From Thysanoteuthis rhombus (Eukaryota > Mollusca > Cephalopoda > Oegopsida > Thysanoteuthidae): DNA of 64,000 nt. The stretch is taken from contig OY735209.1 of the NCBI GenBank assembly GCA_963457665.1, forward strand, positions 11,868,314-11,932,313, in the 5' to 3' direction. The notes beneath the pieces were generated by a model that was not told the DNA's origin, ran no database searches, and saw nothing but the letters and a program-made list of their open reading frames with translations. A program made the translations under genes and the position numbers. Shown in pieces: positions 12,130-23,530 of the stretch; the stretch's first letter is position 1, and every line of letters begins with the position of its first letter.

Positions 12130-12480
12130 CTGTGATCATTTTTATTAATTTTTATGCTACTATTTACCTTCATCTCAATTGTTGTTGCTTTTCGGACATG
12201 TTTCTCCTTCAGCAACGAGTAAATGAATCGACAGTGCAGATCGGAATAAAGATTAAGTCCTGCGTGAGAATCGAACCAACAACCTTCTATGCTAGAGGGT
12301 GGCTCATTTAACACATGACCATTATTATCAATAAAGTACTGGAACTCAAAGACAAGTGCTTAGTCCAAGTCAAACCCTTAAACTCACTCCCTATCCACAA
12401 TCTCCTCTGCACCATGTTTGTTATTAACTAGCAGTTCAGTTCGATCCAATTCTATTTATTTTATTGGATTAATTATGGAA
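12130..12480 (-). mobile_element. tRNA-derived SINE (family E), reverse copy
   Basis: In reverse complement the element runs from a head with AACATGGTGCAGAGGAGAT and GATAGGGAGTGAGTTT, through an A/B-box-like pair, into GGTTCGATTCTCACGCAGG (B box), TTATTCCGATCTGCACTGTC and ATTCATTTACTCGTTGCTGAAGG. It ends AAAAGCAACAACAATTGAGATGAAGGTAAATAGTAGC. The same order occurs in at least six copies at 53.7-55.3 kb and two at 63.5-64.0 kb. RNA polymerase III promoter boxes and the conserved 3' tail make a tRNA-derived SINE the natural reading; the published family name is not known to me. Confidence 0.75.
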
Positions 12481-13159
12481 CTGAACTTGAATTTTGTTGC
12501 AATAAAAAGCAACAACAATTAAGATGGAGGTAAATACCAAGAAATTCATATTAAAGACCAAAAAGTTTCAAAATATTCAGATACAAGATGGAAAAATACA
12601 AAATATATTTATCGACTAAATGTTACCAAAACTCTGCCATTTGTCAAAGATGCTTTTCTTTTAGGGGTACCAAATCATAGAATTAAGTCTCAGCTGAGTA
12701 GTAGCAAGACACCTCCCTCCCTGTTTTCAGTAATTTAATTTTATTAGTTTCATGTAATTAGTGAATACGTAAGCTTTTAAATTGCAATTTCTTTTTCAAC
12801 TCATTTAAATGCAGACTTTATATTTGTTTAGCCTTTGAAAATGAGCACTAGAAGAAGGGTCACTCTAAAGTAAAGATAATATTAGCGTTGAAGAGGGGAG
12901 GGAATGAAAAAAAAAAAAATGAAAAAATAAAAACAGGCTTGTCCCTGAACCCTAACTCAATAGTGTCAAGACCCATCCTAAAAAATAACAGGAAAAACCA
13001 CAACTGTATTGTTTCTATGTAGTCTCTCCTTATGTGGATATACTCAGGATAATAATTTGAAGGAAAAAAAATAGAGGCTAAAAACCACAAAGATGACTTG
13101 AACAGGTTAGATTTTACACATAGTAACCATTCAAATTTATTTTCCTGATCTTATCTCTT
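12481..13159. other. No recognisable gene
   Basis: AT-rich spacer with only chance short frames; a poly-A tract sits near 12,907. Confidence 0.4.
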
Positions 13160-13164
13160 CCGCC

Positions 13165-13665
13165 AACATAGTTGTTTAGTTATATGTATTTGGTAAGGTC
13201 AGACTGTCTGTCAGTGTGTCCCTCAAAAAAATATCTCCAAAAGTACTCGATGAATGTCAATGAAACTTGGTGAGAGTGTGGGCAATGGGGTCAGGAAGAA
13301 TTAGTTGATTTGGGGGGGGGGGGGGATCCAGGGTTTTTTTATTGAAATATTTTTCCTTTTTTTCATACATTTATGCATACAATTGTGACTGACCACCTAA
13401 TATCTTCAAGAGTTCCAAATGAATTTCCATCAGATGGGGGAGGGGCAGATTCATTCACAATTACTTCCCCTACATTGTAGTTATAAGACCACACCACATA
13501 AAATTGTCAAAATTTCATGTCTGTCCAAATGATATTTCCAAAGATTTTCAAATGAATTTACTGGAAGGGTGAACAATGAGCAATGGAAGAAGTGATTGAA
13601 TTTTGGAGCGGATCCATGCACAATTACTTCCCTTGACAAAGGCATTGGCAGAGGTATTCAATCTC
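13165..13665 (+). repeat. Family F, about three tandem degenerate units
   Basis: Each unit of about 160 bases carries TCTGTCNNTGTGTCC or similar, a CAAAGAGTTCCAAATGAATTT-type block, a G-rich patch and a phrase such as GGATCCATGCACAATTACTTCC; the last adds AAAGGCATTGGCAGAGGT. Two more units sit at 36.2-36.8 kb. The words match a repeat I remember as scattered through many marine animal genomes (TGTCTGTCTGTC, then AATGGATTTCAATGAAATTT, then GGGGGTGATCC, then GGCAGAGGT). No coding capacity; class uncertain. Confidence 0.55.
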
Positions 13666-13729
13666 CAAGAACTGTCTAATCATTTACAATTCTTGGTCCA
13701 GTGACATTTAAAAAGACAATAGTATAATT

Positions 13730-14142
13730 AGGAACAGTCAACTAAAACAGTCAAAATGGGTTTCTTCAGTTTTCAGGTGGGTCTGGCTATGTGTCTACGT
13801 ACACATACAGGTTGCACCAATGGAACTAGTGGGCTGAAGTTTCAATACTTATTGTCTAATGTCTAGAAAAAAAAATTGTTTCGTTGTTTTTCATTTTAAA
13901 TTCTCCCCTCAATAAGTTTTTAGTAGGGGGTTCAACTTGCAGCGTAAGAGTATGCTAAATCGATCCCTTAGTTTGTGTCCACATGTTTTGAGAAAATCGG
14001 AATTTTCGGTGATCACTACTACCCTATAAAAGGCAAAAAATAACTAATCCTTTGATCACCTTTTTGCTCCAAAAATTTTCCAAGTTGTCAAAAGACGTTG
14101 GTCATGTGACAGTCTCTATCGAAGGACTTAGTTGCCATGACA
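13730..14142 (+). repeat. Dispersed repeat family A, copy 3
   Basis: This copy starts at AACTAAAACAGTCAAAATGG and continues through GTTTTCAGGTGGGTCTGGCT, CAGGTTGCACCAATGG, TTCAACTTGCAGCGTAAG, GTGATCACTACTACCC, AAAAGGCAAAAAATAACTAA and GTCTCTATCGAAGGACTTAG. It directly follows the family F units. Confidence 0.65.
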
Positions 14143-15070
14143 TGATAACGTTTCAATTCGTACAAACAGAGGAACATAGGAACATAGTACCAAACAGTGA
14201 TCAAATTTCTGTCTGAATTTCCGAGATGAGGACTTAAAATATCAATTTATTTGAACAATTATGAAGCATCAATTGAAAAACTTTCAATTTAAAATATAAA
14301 GAAAAAAAAAAAAAAAAGGTTTAGAAAATCCAAGAAACAGAATACAACACACAGACTAAAAGAATCAGCATAAAGTAGAAACAAAAAATGAAATATGAAG
14401 CATGCCTTCATAAAATGAAGACCAGTGGAAACAAGATAGGATTTCAGGTCAAAAGGTTAGGGTTTTGTAGTTGATAAGATCAACATACGTTTTCTACAAT
14501 TTAAAGTGAACAACTCAGTATTCAAAAATCAGTACTAGCATGGTAGCCATTAAAAATGACAACGTTATTATGAATTATTGATGAACAATAAAAAAAAAAT
14601 TTTTTTTTTTCCCCCTCCGAAGAAATTGACAGGAGAAATCAAAAAATCTGGCGAAAATCAGCATATCTGATTTTAACAAAGTTTTTGATACATATCTAGT
14701 AAAAGACAAAATTCCGCATCTCTGGAAAGAAGATTTTTTTGATACTAAGATTATTTTTTTCATCAATCATTTCAATGATTTTTTTCTAATTTATACATAG
14801 ATGTTTTCATTAATTTTTTTTTTTTCTTTTTACACATCCAACAGATAAATCCATTGATATATTAATTATCTCTAACTTCTTTAGAAAAGCACTCAAACAG
14901 AGTAATCAATAAGAAAATCTTTTTTTCTTAATATCAAATAAGAAAAAGATTTTCCAAATCAAAAGCCAAAATTATAATTATCCCACTAAAACTAAAAGAA
15001 TTGCCAAGATGGAAAATATTTCACTTAATTTTTGTATTCTTATAAATTTTCAAAAAGGAAGAGAACCAGT
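14143..15070. other. No recognisable gene
   Basis: AT-rich with several poly-A and poly-T runs (14,309; 14,590; 14,815). No coding or RNA signal seen. Confidence 0.4.
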
Positions 15071-15076
15071 TAGAGC

Positions 15077-15087
15077 AATTCCAGAGC

Positions 15088-15148
<61 letters not shown>

Positions 15149-15157
15149 TCTGGAATT
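15077..15157. repeat. (TA)n capped by 13-base inverted arms
   Basis: AATTCCAGAGCAC (15,077-15,089) and GCGCTCTGGAATT (15,145-15,157) are reverse complements with one mismatch. They enclose about 26 TA units, which are self-complementary. The whole block can fold into a single near-continuous hairpin, the same layout as the larger element at 51,455-51,677. Confidence 0.65.
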
Positions 15158-16145
15158 TATATATATATATATTTAAAAAATCAAGTGATATATTGAAGAA
15201 TTCATTTGTTACATGTGTGAAAATCAGTGAAAACAGCAAAGTATAGATGATATAACTCTTAAAAATGGTAGGAATCATACAGAGAAAAAAATCTTTTCCA
15301 AATTTGTCTTTCAGTAAATGGGCATAGAAAATTTTATCAGAATGAAACTTGTTGATTTTTGCCAGATTTTTAGATTTTTCAGGTGTCGATTTTTCCAGTG
15401 TCTATGCCCATATTTCAGTACAAATTAATTTATAGCAAACAAAGAAATGCATACCGCAAATGAAATTTGTTTTTACAACTTTCTATCTAGTGTTTTGAAT
15501 TAATCTTAAAATAGAGCAACGGAATCAGGTAAGAGACATTTCTTATGAGAAAAATATCAGTTTTATCCATCTGCAGTAGTAAAAGTGATGTTAATACAAA
15601 CACAGTAGAGTCTTGCTTTATCCCTTTTTCTGTTTGCTTCAACATAAGAGAAAGACAAAAAGAAAAAAAAAAGGGAAATTACATGGGGTTTTATATAAAA
15701 TTTCAAGAACACTCATTTGACTTCAGTACCAAAGCAATATAGCTCTACCTTATACTGTTAGACCAAGTTTATACTTTTAAAATCCTCGTATTACATGGAA
15801 TAGTTTTGAAAATCCAATATCATAATCAAAGCTCTTAATTCTGTAGTAATATTTCAAATTCAACAAACAAATCATTTTAGAAGGAAGTAAATCGTATTGA
15901 TTTTCAACTGCATATCTGAGTGATATGCCAAAAGATTCTGGAATATCAATATGAGAAAACCTAAAACAAGATCTGGTTCTATTTTGAAATCAAATCTTCA
16001 ACAATATCAAATAGCACAAAGAAAAAGAAAAAAAATGCAATAGTATGAAATTTAAAAAACAATTCTGATATACGAGAAAATAAAATCTGATTACATTATT
16101 AAATGAGAAGATATCTGAATATAAATACAACAAAATTTTTTTTTT
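15158..16145. other. No recognisable gene
   Basis: AT-rich. A local pair of similar phrases around 15,315-15,410 (GGGCATAGA and TCTATGCCCA) makes a weak inverted repeat of about 100 bases. Nothing else is supportable. Confidence 0.4.
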
Positions 16146-16164
16146 GTTTCTCATTTTGTACGGA

Positions 16165-16490
16165 TAAATTGGAGAGTAATAAAGTTATGGAGCATCAGAC
16201 TGGAGAGGTGACTAGGTTCATTGTTCAAATCCAGCTGCTTCGTAAAAAACGACTTAATTACCTCAATTCACCAAGTTGTGATAACATACAAGAGGCAACA
16301 GGAAGCAACAAGAAGCAAAGCAAAGATATTATCAGTAATAAATCCAAACACTCAATTCTTTAATCAATCACCAAAAACATTTGTTTAAAAGCTTTTTAAA
16401 ATTATATTCCTTTTGCTTCTTATTACTAAAAGCAATGGGAAGCTACAATAAGCAACTACAAGCAAAGCAAAGATATCATTTATTATCAAT
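16165..16490. mobile_element. Possible SINE-like sequence with internal direct repeats
   Basis: TTGTTCAAATCCAGCTGC at about 16,220 resembles a B box. Two related segments (AAGCAAAGCAAAGATATTATCAG near 16,313 and the CAAGCAAAGCAAAGATATCAT block near 16,460) repeat downstream. The A box is poorly preserved, so this is a tentative call. Confidence 0.3.
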
Positions 16491-16799
16491 AACAAAATAC
16501 TACTCATAAAAATAACAAGAAACTATTTTTTCAGCAATTAAAACAAAGGAAATGAAATCTCTTGCTTACTCTCAAACAAAGATGAAACAAATCCATGTAA
16601 GAGGCGATCAACATGAAATCATTGGTTGTATTCATCGCATTGCATACAATCATTTACAAGATTTAATTTATGAATCTTACAAGAATATTCCCTAGAAACA
16701 GAGCAACGAACGTAGAAACAGCAAAGAACATTCAAAAATTTGGAAATTTTCAATAAATCACCAAAAATCTTGATACAAGGTAAAATGTTCCATCCCATC

Positions 16800-17125
16800 T
16801 CTTTACAGACAACCCCCAATGGAATATGACTATCAGTGATCAAGTCTTCATTTCAGTAGCATGCATCAGCTTAGTGATTCTCACGAGTCAAAAGTCAAGT
16901 CGAGTCAGCGACTTTAAACCCACAAGTTTTTGTGATCACCATTTTGGCAGCAAAGGGATACCTCCACCCAAATCAAACAGCTTAGAGTGTACTCAATTGG
17001 CCGCTGAGTGCACAGGGAAATTTGTCCAACTAAAGATTTTCAACACTTTTTGCATATATCGGGAATTGAACCAGGGAACTTCTATGTGTGAAGCAGACGT
17101 GTTAACCATTACACTATCTGATTGG
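16800..17125 (-). mobile_element. SINE with tRNA-Val(CAC)-like head, copy 1
   Basis: On the minus strand, 17,125-17,051 reads as a tRNA-like unit. An A box GATAGTGTAATGGTTAACA leads to a loop TTCACAC whose central CAC would be a valine anticodon, then to the B box TGGTTCAATTCCC. The acceptor stem does not pair, so it is a SINE head and not a working tRNA. A body of about 230 bases follows and ends near 16,826. A second, more diverged copy in the same orientation is at 46,296-46,600; both share the ATGCATCAGCTTA, TGATCACCA and CAGCTTAGA blocks. Confidence 0.7.
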
Positions 17126-17224
17126 ATAAAAATCTTGGTCTCAGAGTTTTTTTAAAATCGTGGTCCGAACGCTTCCTGTTGTTTCTCATATTTTACAAGG
17201 ACCATAATATAACTGCTTGATGGG

Positions 17225-17395
17225 TTAGAATTAGAGTAGCCTTTTTTGTGGGTTAGATAGCCGAGTATTTCCAACTGGCACCAGTAGTCAGTGTTCAAAC
17301 CCAGGTAAAAGCTAGCATTTTGAATGCTGATTTTCAAAGGAAGATCAACATAATCTTTTTCTCGGTCTTTTGGGCTCAAAGTGTACAAAGCTAAG
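17225..17395 (+). mobile_element. tRNA-like SINE fragment
   Basis: GGTTAGATAGCCGAGTAT resembles an A box and GTGTTCAAACCCAGG a B box, about 45 bases apart as in a tRNA. AAAAGCTAGCATTTTGAATG then leads into a non-tRNA body. This family differs from the other SINEs in the window; only one copy was seen. Confidence 0.45.
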
Positions 17396-18034
17396 CTTAA
17401 AAAATATCAATTTACCCAGGAAGGAAATGCTAGATAGTTTATTCAGCAGCTCTTGACCTTTTTCAAGGCTTCTGATCCCTTGAGATTTCTAAGTCTCACA
17501 CTCTTTATCTTAAAGATTAAATAAGTTGGTTTGCTGCCCTCTTCTCACACACGCCAATATTGCCTTGCATGCCACTTGGGGGTGCTTGCACTACCTGGTC
17601 AAGAACCACTGGGTTATATCAATGAGGCATAATCATCCAGTGTTTGGAAAAACTCCAGGCAAAATGATCATATTACCAATAATATATCACGATTCTTTAC
17701 AGATTTGACACTTCTGAAAACATCTAAGATCTTATTTATTTGATTATCAATAAATGACAAGAGACATGGCTGTCAGAAACATTTTAAAAATAGATACTTG
17801 AAACTGAACTGGTGTTTTTTTTTGTTTGTTTTTTATTTTACAAGATTTGACTTGATATCTTGAGAAAATACATAATTTTATCTTGCTTCAAAACCTCTCA
17901 TCTCATAAATCAAAAAAGATTGGAAACTGCAGGGTCAAACTCCATTCCATAATATATTTTTTTATGAATGTATCTATCAGAATGAAATAAACCTGTGTGT
18001 ATCTGTGTGATAAATTTGCATCAATATCTCAGAC
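17396..18034. other. No recognisable gene
   Basis: AT-rich spacer. A 60-codon frame at 17,526-17,708 has no splice context or recognisable composition. Confidence 0.35.
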
Positions 18035-18125
18035 TTGTCAATTTAGATCAGTCAGTAAGAGCTTCCTCGCAATCAGTTGATTGAGAGTTCAAATCACAGG
18101 AGGATTTGAATGAATTTTACATACC
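18035..18125 (+). mobile_element. tRNA-like SINE head
   Basis: TTAGATCAGTCAGTAAGAGC resembles an A box. GAGAGTTCAAATCACAGG resembles a B box 35-40 bases later. The following AGGATTTGAATGAATTTTAC has no tRNA 3' end, so a decayed SINE is likelier than a gene. Confidence 0.4.
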
Positions 18126-18598
18126 GGTTTACATGCCTAATTTTGGTGAGGTTTGTTCTTGTTGAGGTAGCAAAATAAAGTTGACTCCAGATTTAGAGTT
18201 TCCAGTTAGAAATATTTCGAGGCTCGAATCAAAAGGATTAGAAATGTTATTCCTTGAGAAGAGAATTTTGAAAATAATTCAAAAAAATAGAATTTAGCAA
18301 AGTTGTAAAGAATGCTAGTAAAAGTAAAGATGACTGCTTAAAAAGACCGATACTTATCAAATAAAACTTCAAATCTAAAATTTCTCCACTTTTGAGATGG
18401 TGCATTAAATTATCAATATCTTTAACCGATCTTGATTCTAAGTAAAGACCTCAAAGTAAGAGCAGACAAACTTCAGAAACTGGTTGCATAAACTTTTTTC
18501 AATAACACTAGAAAAAGTATTGGAAATGCAACAAATGGTCATAGAATCACATACACACACATATACAGATTCTAATGGCCTGTTTAGAGACTCATTGT

Positions 18599-18896
18599 AT
18601 ACAGCAGTGGCTGCCAAACCTTATACTATTTCCCAAAAATCGTGGAACCCATACCAATAACTTACGGACCAACCCCAACACCCTAATTTCAACAGAAGAT
18701 TGAATGAAACAAATTACTTCAGGATAGAATTTATTCAAATTTGAAAAAACAAAAAACAAAAAAAAAGTAACATAAATGAAACATCAAAATAAAGGAACAG
18801 CTCCATTTTCACATCCACTAACTTATGAAAATTGCAAATTCCATATCATTAAAAGGAAACCTTTTGCAGAACCCACTTTGCAAAACACTGATACAG
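18599..18896. mobile_element. MITE (hAT-like) with intact flanking direct repeat
   Basis: The element spans 18,605-18,890. The left end begins CAGTGGCTGCCAAACC; the reverse complement of the right end begins CAGTGTTTTGCAAAGTGGG. The CAGTGGTTCTCAAAC-like terminus, followed by CGTGGAACCC at the left and the paired GGGTTCTGC at the right, is typical of small hAT-derived elements. It is immediately flanked on both sides by ATACAG, read as the target-site duplication (or the core of an 8-base one). There is no transposase; it would have been mobilised in trans. Confidence 0.65.
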
Positions 18897-18959
18897 AGGT
18901 GCAATCACAAAAAAAATAGTCTTTTACCAATATGTCCTTGTAAGAGCATTGTCACTAAC

Positions 18960-19905
18960 AAAGAATCAAGATAACATTTTTTTTTTTTTTCAAATGATCT
19001 CACTTCCCTATTATTTGACACTTGACTCAAGTTTATTCCATTGAAGAGACCGAAGATATTTCAAGCTTCAAACTGATTGGGGGGGGGGGTCAGTTATAAA
19101 ATTTTCAAATTCTTTAAAGAACAAGACTCATTCAACTCTATATTCTCAGGTTTCTATGACTGCTGGAATATATATATCCCATAGATCTCTTTTAGAAGTC
19201 ATCTGGAACATTCTAAATCAAGCATTAAGGTTGGTCTCAAAAGGGTCAAAGCAAAAGATACTGGTTCTGTTGACACAAAACTACTTATGAAGGAAGAGAG
19301 GAGGTCCAGCATACAACTTGTTCATAAAATACAAGTCAGCAGAGGCAGCACTTCCTGACAACAATTGGCTTGGCCAAAAAGCTATTTCTGTTTCTGTCAT
19401 TTGGCACTTGGAGCATTTAGTCAGCAGTAACTTCATTCAAAAAGATAGCCTTTGATTGTATTGTGAAAATTGTCATATCAGCATGAATTTTTGAAAGATT
19501 TGTCAGAATTGGCATATTTTTGTTTATCAAAATTGAAGATAGAAAACAAGTAACATTTTGGGTCTAGTAATTTGTACAGATACAGTACCATGAATGAATA
19601 TAATCAAACATATTAAAAAGTGGTTTGTGAAGTTTCGTGCTGAACAATGCTCCATGATCACATAAGACTGATTGATAACACTCAAAATCAAGATATCACA
19701 TGAGAATAATCAATGTTATACAACATAGTAGATAGCCAACATACTCAAAATATCCAAATCAAGCTCTGAAAATCATTTACACCAGTTTGGTTATGTTAGT
19801 TGCTTTGATGGGTGATGTCCACATAAGTTTAGCAAATAATCCAACTGGTCATATTTCTAAAGTTCACTCATTAAAATGTTTCGTTTAAAGTAAAAAAAAA
19901 AAAAA
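18960..19905. other. No recognisable gene
   Basis: Poly-T near 18,978 and a G9 run near 19,079. Scattered phrases between 19,240 and 19,330 are slightly more GC-rich but match nothing I recognise. Confidence 0.35.
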
Positions 19906-19909
19906 AAAA

Positions 19910-20340
19910 GAAAAAAAAAAAGATATCCAAGCAAAATCAATTCCCAGGAAGACAGTGAGATCTTTCAGAAGTCTACTAGAGCAATACTTTGATAAGAAAA
20001 ATGAAAAGTTCGGAGAAGATGGAATCATAGAGTTGCCTGAAAATGTCAGAAGATGGAACGAAATAGTAAATATGTGGTTCATTAAAGTTTGTTGAAGATT
20101 TTTTTTAATGTTATCTCGTATCTACTTAATCCAACAAACCTTTTGGCCAAACCAATAGCATTAATTTATGGATCTTTTTCTGACAATCATATATTAAAGC
20201 AGTGTAAACTAGGTCACTATGTATCCCTAATACATGGAAGCAGCATGAACTATTTGATCAGTGTATTTTCGTACATTAAAACTCACATACATTTCGATAC
20301 ATTTAACTACAAAGAAAACTAATCATTGACAGAACGAATA
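19910..20340 (+). repeat. Family D copy 2: mariner 3' remnant plus flanking repeat
   Basis: From about 19,922 the + strand encodes KSIPRKTVRSFRSLLEQYFD followed by EKFGEDGIIELPENVRRW, a mariner transposase C terminus, then a stop. The terminal-repeat remnant AAACCTTTTGGCCAAACCAA is at 20,136-20,155, followed by TA. As in copy 1, the sequence beyond the mariner end is shared with 11,170-11,345, including AGCATTAATTTATGGATC, TAGGTCACTATGTAT and CATTTAACTACAAAGAA. The mariner piece is a fragment with no N terminus. Confidence 0.65.
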
Positions 20341-21880
20341 AAAGTTCTCATGGTAGTTTTGCCACTGAAGTTCCGGGAGATATGCCTGAAACAGAGCTCT
20401 GAATGTACCAAACTGCTGCCAAAATGTCAAAAATGGTTCATACCATCCATTCAAATATGGAGAGTTTACACCGCTAAAATACATAATAACCCTTTTTTTC
20501 TTTCTCTTTTGTGGCAATGAAAGTCGAAGCAGATGTCATGTCTGACCAACTTTTCTAATGGAAGCCTTCACACAGTGTAGGAGACGAGCAGTGCTGACAA
20601 TGGGAGATTAGCATCGAATTGAAACACTTCCAATAAAACATTCAAAGATTGAATGGTGAATTAACACAAGATGATGAATAACCAGCAGAGTAAAGAAAGA
20701 AAGAAAAAAAAAGAAATAAATAGGCAAGCAAGAAAACAGATGGTGGAAAGATCAATGAAATGAATATAAAAACTATTCAATTCTGGCCTCTGCATGTGTG
20801 GGTGTGTTTGAAAAAATTGAAACTGGATGTACACTACCAGGCAAAAAAAAGAGCCAAATATTTATCAATTTCTCTGCAATGACTTTCATTCTAACAATTA
20901 TAGGCAAGATCATCGACAATGTTGTGCACACAGTGTTTGTATGCAGAGTACATTTTAGTACGAGATATCTTCCCCCGAGTTTTTCCTTGGAAAAAAAAAA
21001 AAAAAAAAAAAAAAGTGCTATTTGGTCAATTTCTAACTGCTTTCCCCAGCTGGTCAGTACTCCCAGATTTCCTCCAAAGCAATAATATGCATCAATAAGT
21101 TCTCTATAGTGTTGAGTAAGCTCTTTCATGATGGAAAGAGCTTGGCTTGATTGGGTGGGGGCACAACCGTATAACAAAATTTATTTGCCTTTCCAAGAGG
21201 CTCAAATGTAATATGACGTCAAGTTAAGTATGGGGACCTACATGCATGCGTGGGTGGTTCCAGAAATTGTCCAGTTTCCTTAACACTTCCTTTTGGGATG
21301 TCTTACGCACCAAAGTTTGATACTGACTACACCAATGGGGCGGTGACTGCCCACGGAGGGGCGGGGACATCACTTTAGAATTAGAAAATTAGCTTCCCTT
21401 GCATCAGACCCAATAGACCAAGAAGCAATAATGTATGCATGGCAGGATAAAAGTTTAAAATTGTCCAGACACTCTAGATCTTCCAAATTAATTGCTAATT
21501 TAACTCAAAACTTGATAGGTTAAAGATCATGTCCGCATTTCAGTCTAAAGCTTTGAATTCATGAGGTTAGTTAATACTAGTATAAAGAAAAGAAAACTAA
21601 TTTCAAACTACCGAAAGTTCTTTAGTGCTCATGTGGTGTTCATAACTACCCATCCGCTAAATAAAATTAGATTTTTTTTTCATTTCAAAGAAAATAACTA
21701 AAGCTTTCCAAGAGAAATCATGAATCACTGCCACCCATATTGCAGCTTTTTACCTTGTAAATTAAACAATGGTGGTGGTAAAATTAGGTTACCTTGATGA
21801 AAATACTGCCAGAATGATTTGAACCATAAATTTAAGATTTAAAACAAAAAAAAACATGAACACAAACTAAGACATCAATT
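20341..21880. other. No gene; possible weak DNA-transposon end
   Basis: A poly-A run sits at 20,990-21,014. TGTACACTACCAGGCAAAAA near 20,828 resembles the ends of some Tc1-type elements, but no partner end was found. A G+C-richer patch at 21,230-21,380 is unassigned. Confidence 0.3.
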
Positions 21881-21889
21881 TGGTATAAA

Positions 21890-21990
21890 CTTTCATTATG
21901 AATTAAACCCCCTCAATAAAAAGGGGGGGGGGGTCAATAAACAAAAGGCCATTTTCTGTACTTATTGAGGAGGGGTGCAAATTTCAAGTT
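21890..21990. repeat. Possible fragment of family A
   Basis: The CCCTCAATAAAAA, long G run and TGCAAATTTCAAGTT order resembles the central G-run segment of family A. A similar scrap occurs at 22,945-23,010 (G13 followed by TTCCAAGTGTATAGTATAGG). Both are too short to be sure. Confidence 0.3.
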
Positions 21991-23270
21991 TCTACAATGA
22001 AGGGTTAGGACTTGGCAAAGTCCAGATACATTTGAATGTCAGAACACATGAATAAGCTAAACCCAACAACAGTGATTAAACAGGTCTGTTGTGGGTAGCA
22101 GAGATTGATAAATCACTTGTATACTCAAGTTCTATATATCCTACATGCAAGATTTTTCATAACTGTGATTGCCAAGTTTTCAAGATTCGAACAGGTAGAT
22201 ATAGCCTTTCTTTTCTTGAGAAAAAACAATACCATTAGATCTCAGGACAAAACGATCAAAATCCTTCCGGTATATGTAGAATTTTGATCTTATTGATATA
22301 AAGCTCATTTTTTAGAAGTCAATATTTCTATATCATTCAGACAAATAACATGACAATCTAAAAAGCTTACATGTTTCTTAACCTAAAAATTTCTACTAAG
22401 CTCAAAGTGAAAAGTTACTATTTTGAGTTGACCAATAAGTTGATGTGATCGAAACCCACAAACCCTATCTAGTAGAATGGCACTAGAATAAAATGTGCAT
22501 TCTGGTACTAAAATAATATATGCAGGTGTGTGAAATTTTTTAGCATAAAAAAAATTTTTTTAAAAAATTTTTTTCAAGTTTCAATAACAAAAAAAAAAAA
22601 AAAATGCCAACATTACTGTAAATCATAGTAAAAACTATACGTGCAAATGTTTGTAGAATAATAACTTACATTATTGATCTAATAAACTGGGATTCACTTT
22701 GAAAGAACAGTTTCTCTATTCAACATTCTAAGGTCATTTATTCCTTTTATGAATTTCAAAGCCTGGAATTAAGTTGGAATACAAAGTAATCCTGCCCATT
22801 TTTTAGAATTCGATATTTCTATATCATTCAGGTTTTACAAGAGTTTTTTTTTTTTTTTCATCTAATGTATAACTCATCTCACCACAATGGCTATACAGCT
22901 TCAGTCCCTAAAACTTGGCTCTTTACCTTTAGTACTAGTGCATTAGCAACTGGGGGGGGGGGGGTTCCAAGTGTATAGTATAGGCTTACAATAAGAGTAC
23001 ATGTGTAAGTTCGTCCAAGTAAATAATAAAGTATCAAGATAGTTCAATTTGTTAGTCTGGGCTAGCTCTCATAAAAAGAGAAAAAAAAAATGAATGGAGA
23101 TGGCTTTAAATGATTAAGAAGTATTAAAATGGTTACTGGTAGCAGCTGATATTGCCTTAGGGAATGATAATACTTGTAATAAAAGAGATTGTCCAATCAA
23201 TAGTAACATAGAAAGGAAGATTAGAGACAGCAGGAAATAAGTAAACAAACCCTGCAGGTCATAAACTCAA
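21991..23270. other. No recognisable gene
   Basis: AT-rich. The phrase TTAGAATTCGATATTTCTATATCATTCAG near 22,802 and TTAGAAGTCAATATTTCTATATCATTCAG near 22,313 are a local direct repeat 490 bases apart. Poly-A (22,590) and poly-T (22,845) runs. Confidence 0.4.
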
Positions 23271-23274
23271 TAAG

Positions 23275-23530
23275 TCGATTCTGCCTTAGACGAAGTAGAA
23301 GATTTTGTCAGGTTTTTTTGTTTTTGTTTTTCTTCTTCTCAACTATAGACTCCTTGTGGAGCATAGGGCTGCATTGCGGTTTCAGTAGCTAGTAGATTTC
23401 ATAGGATAAAGTAGCCAGCCGGTGTCCAGCTTCACAGGTTTAAAGATCTCCAACTGCCATACTATTTACTCATAGCTGGGGATGAGAAATGAATCCATGC
23501 CTTTCCCAAGAGCATTAATGTGGAGTGAAC
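23275..23530. repeat. Probable interspersed repeat, unclassified
   Basis: A T-rich run with TCTTCTTCTCAACTATAGAC, then TCCTTGTGGAGCATAGGGC and GTGTCCAGCTTCACAGG, reads like a decayed repeat end that I associate with mollusc-type interspersed repeats. No second copy was found here, so it remains tentative. Confidence 0.3.

Noticed and set aside
17051-17125. Functional tRNA-Val gene
   Set aside because: A/B boxes and a CAC loop are present, but the acceptor stem does not pair, the anticodon stem is imperfect and the sequence continues into a SINE body.
20773-21177. 134-codon minus-strand frame as a gene
   Set aside because: It crosses a poly-A/T run that encodes a phenylalanine stretch, and the flanking residues have no recognisable pattern.
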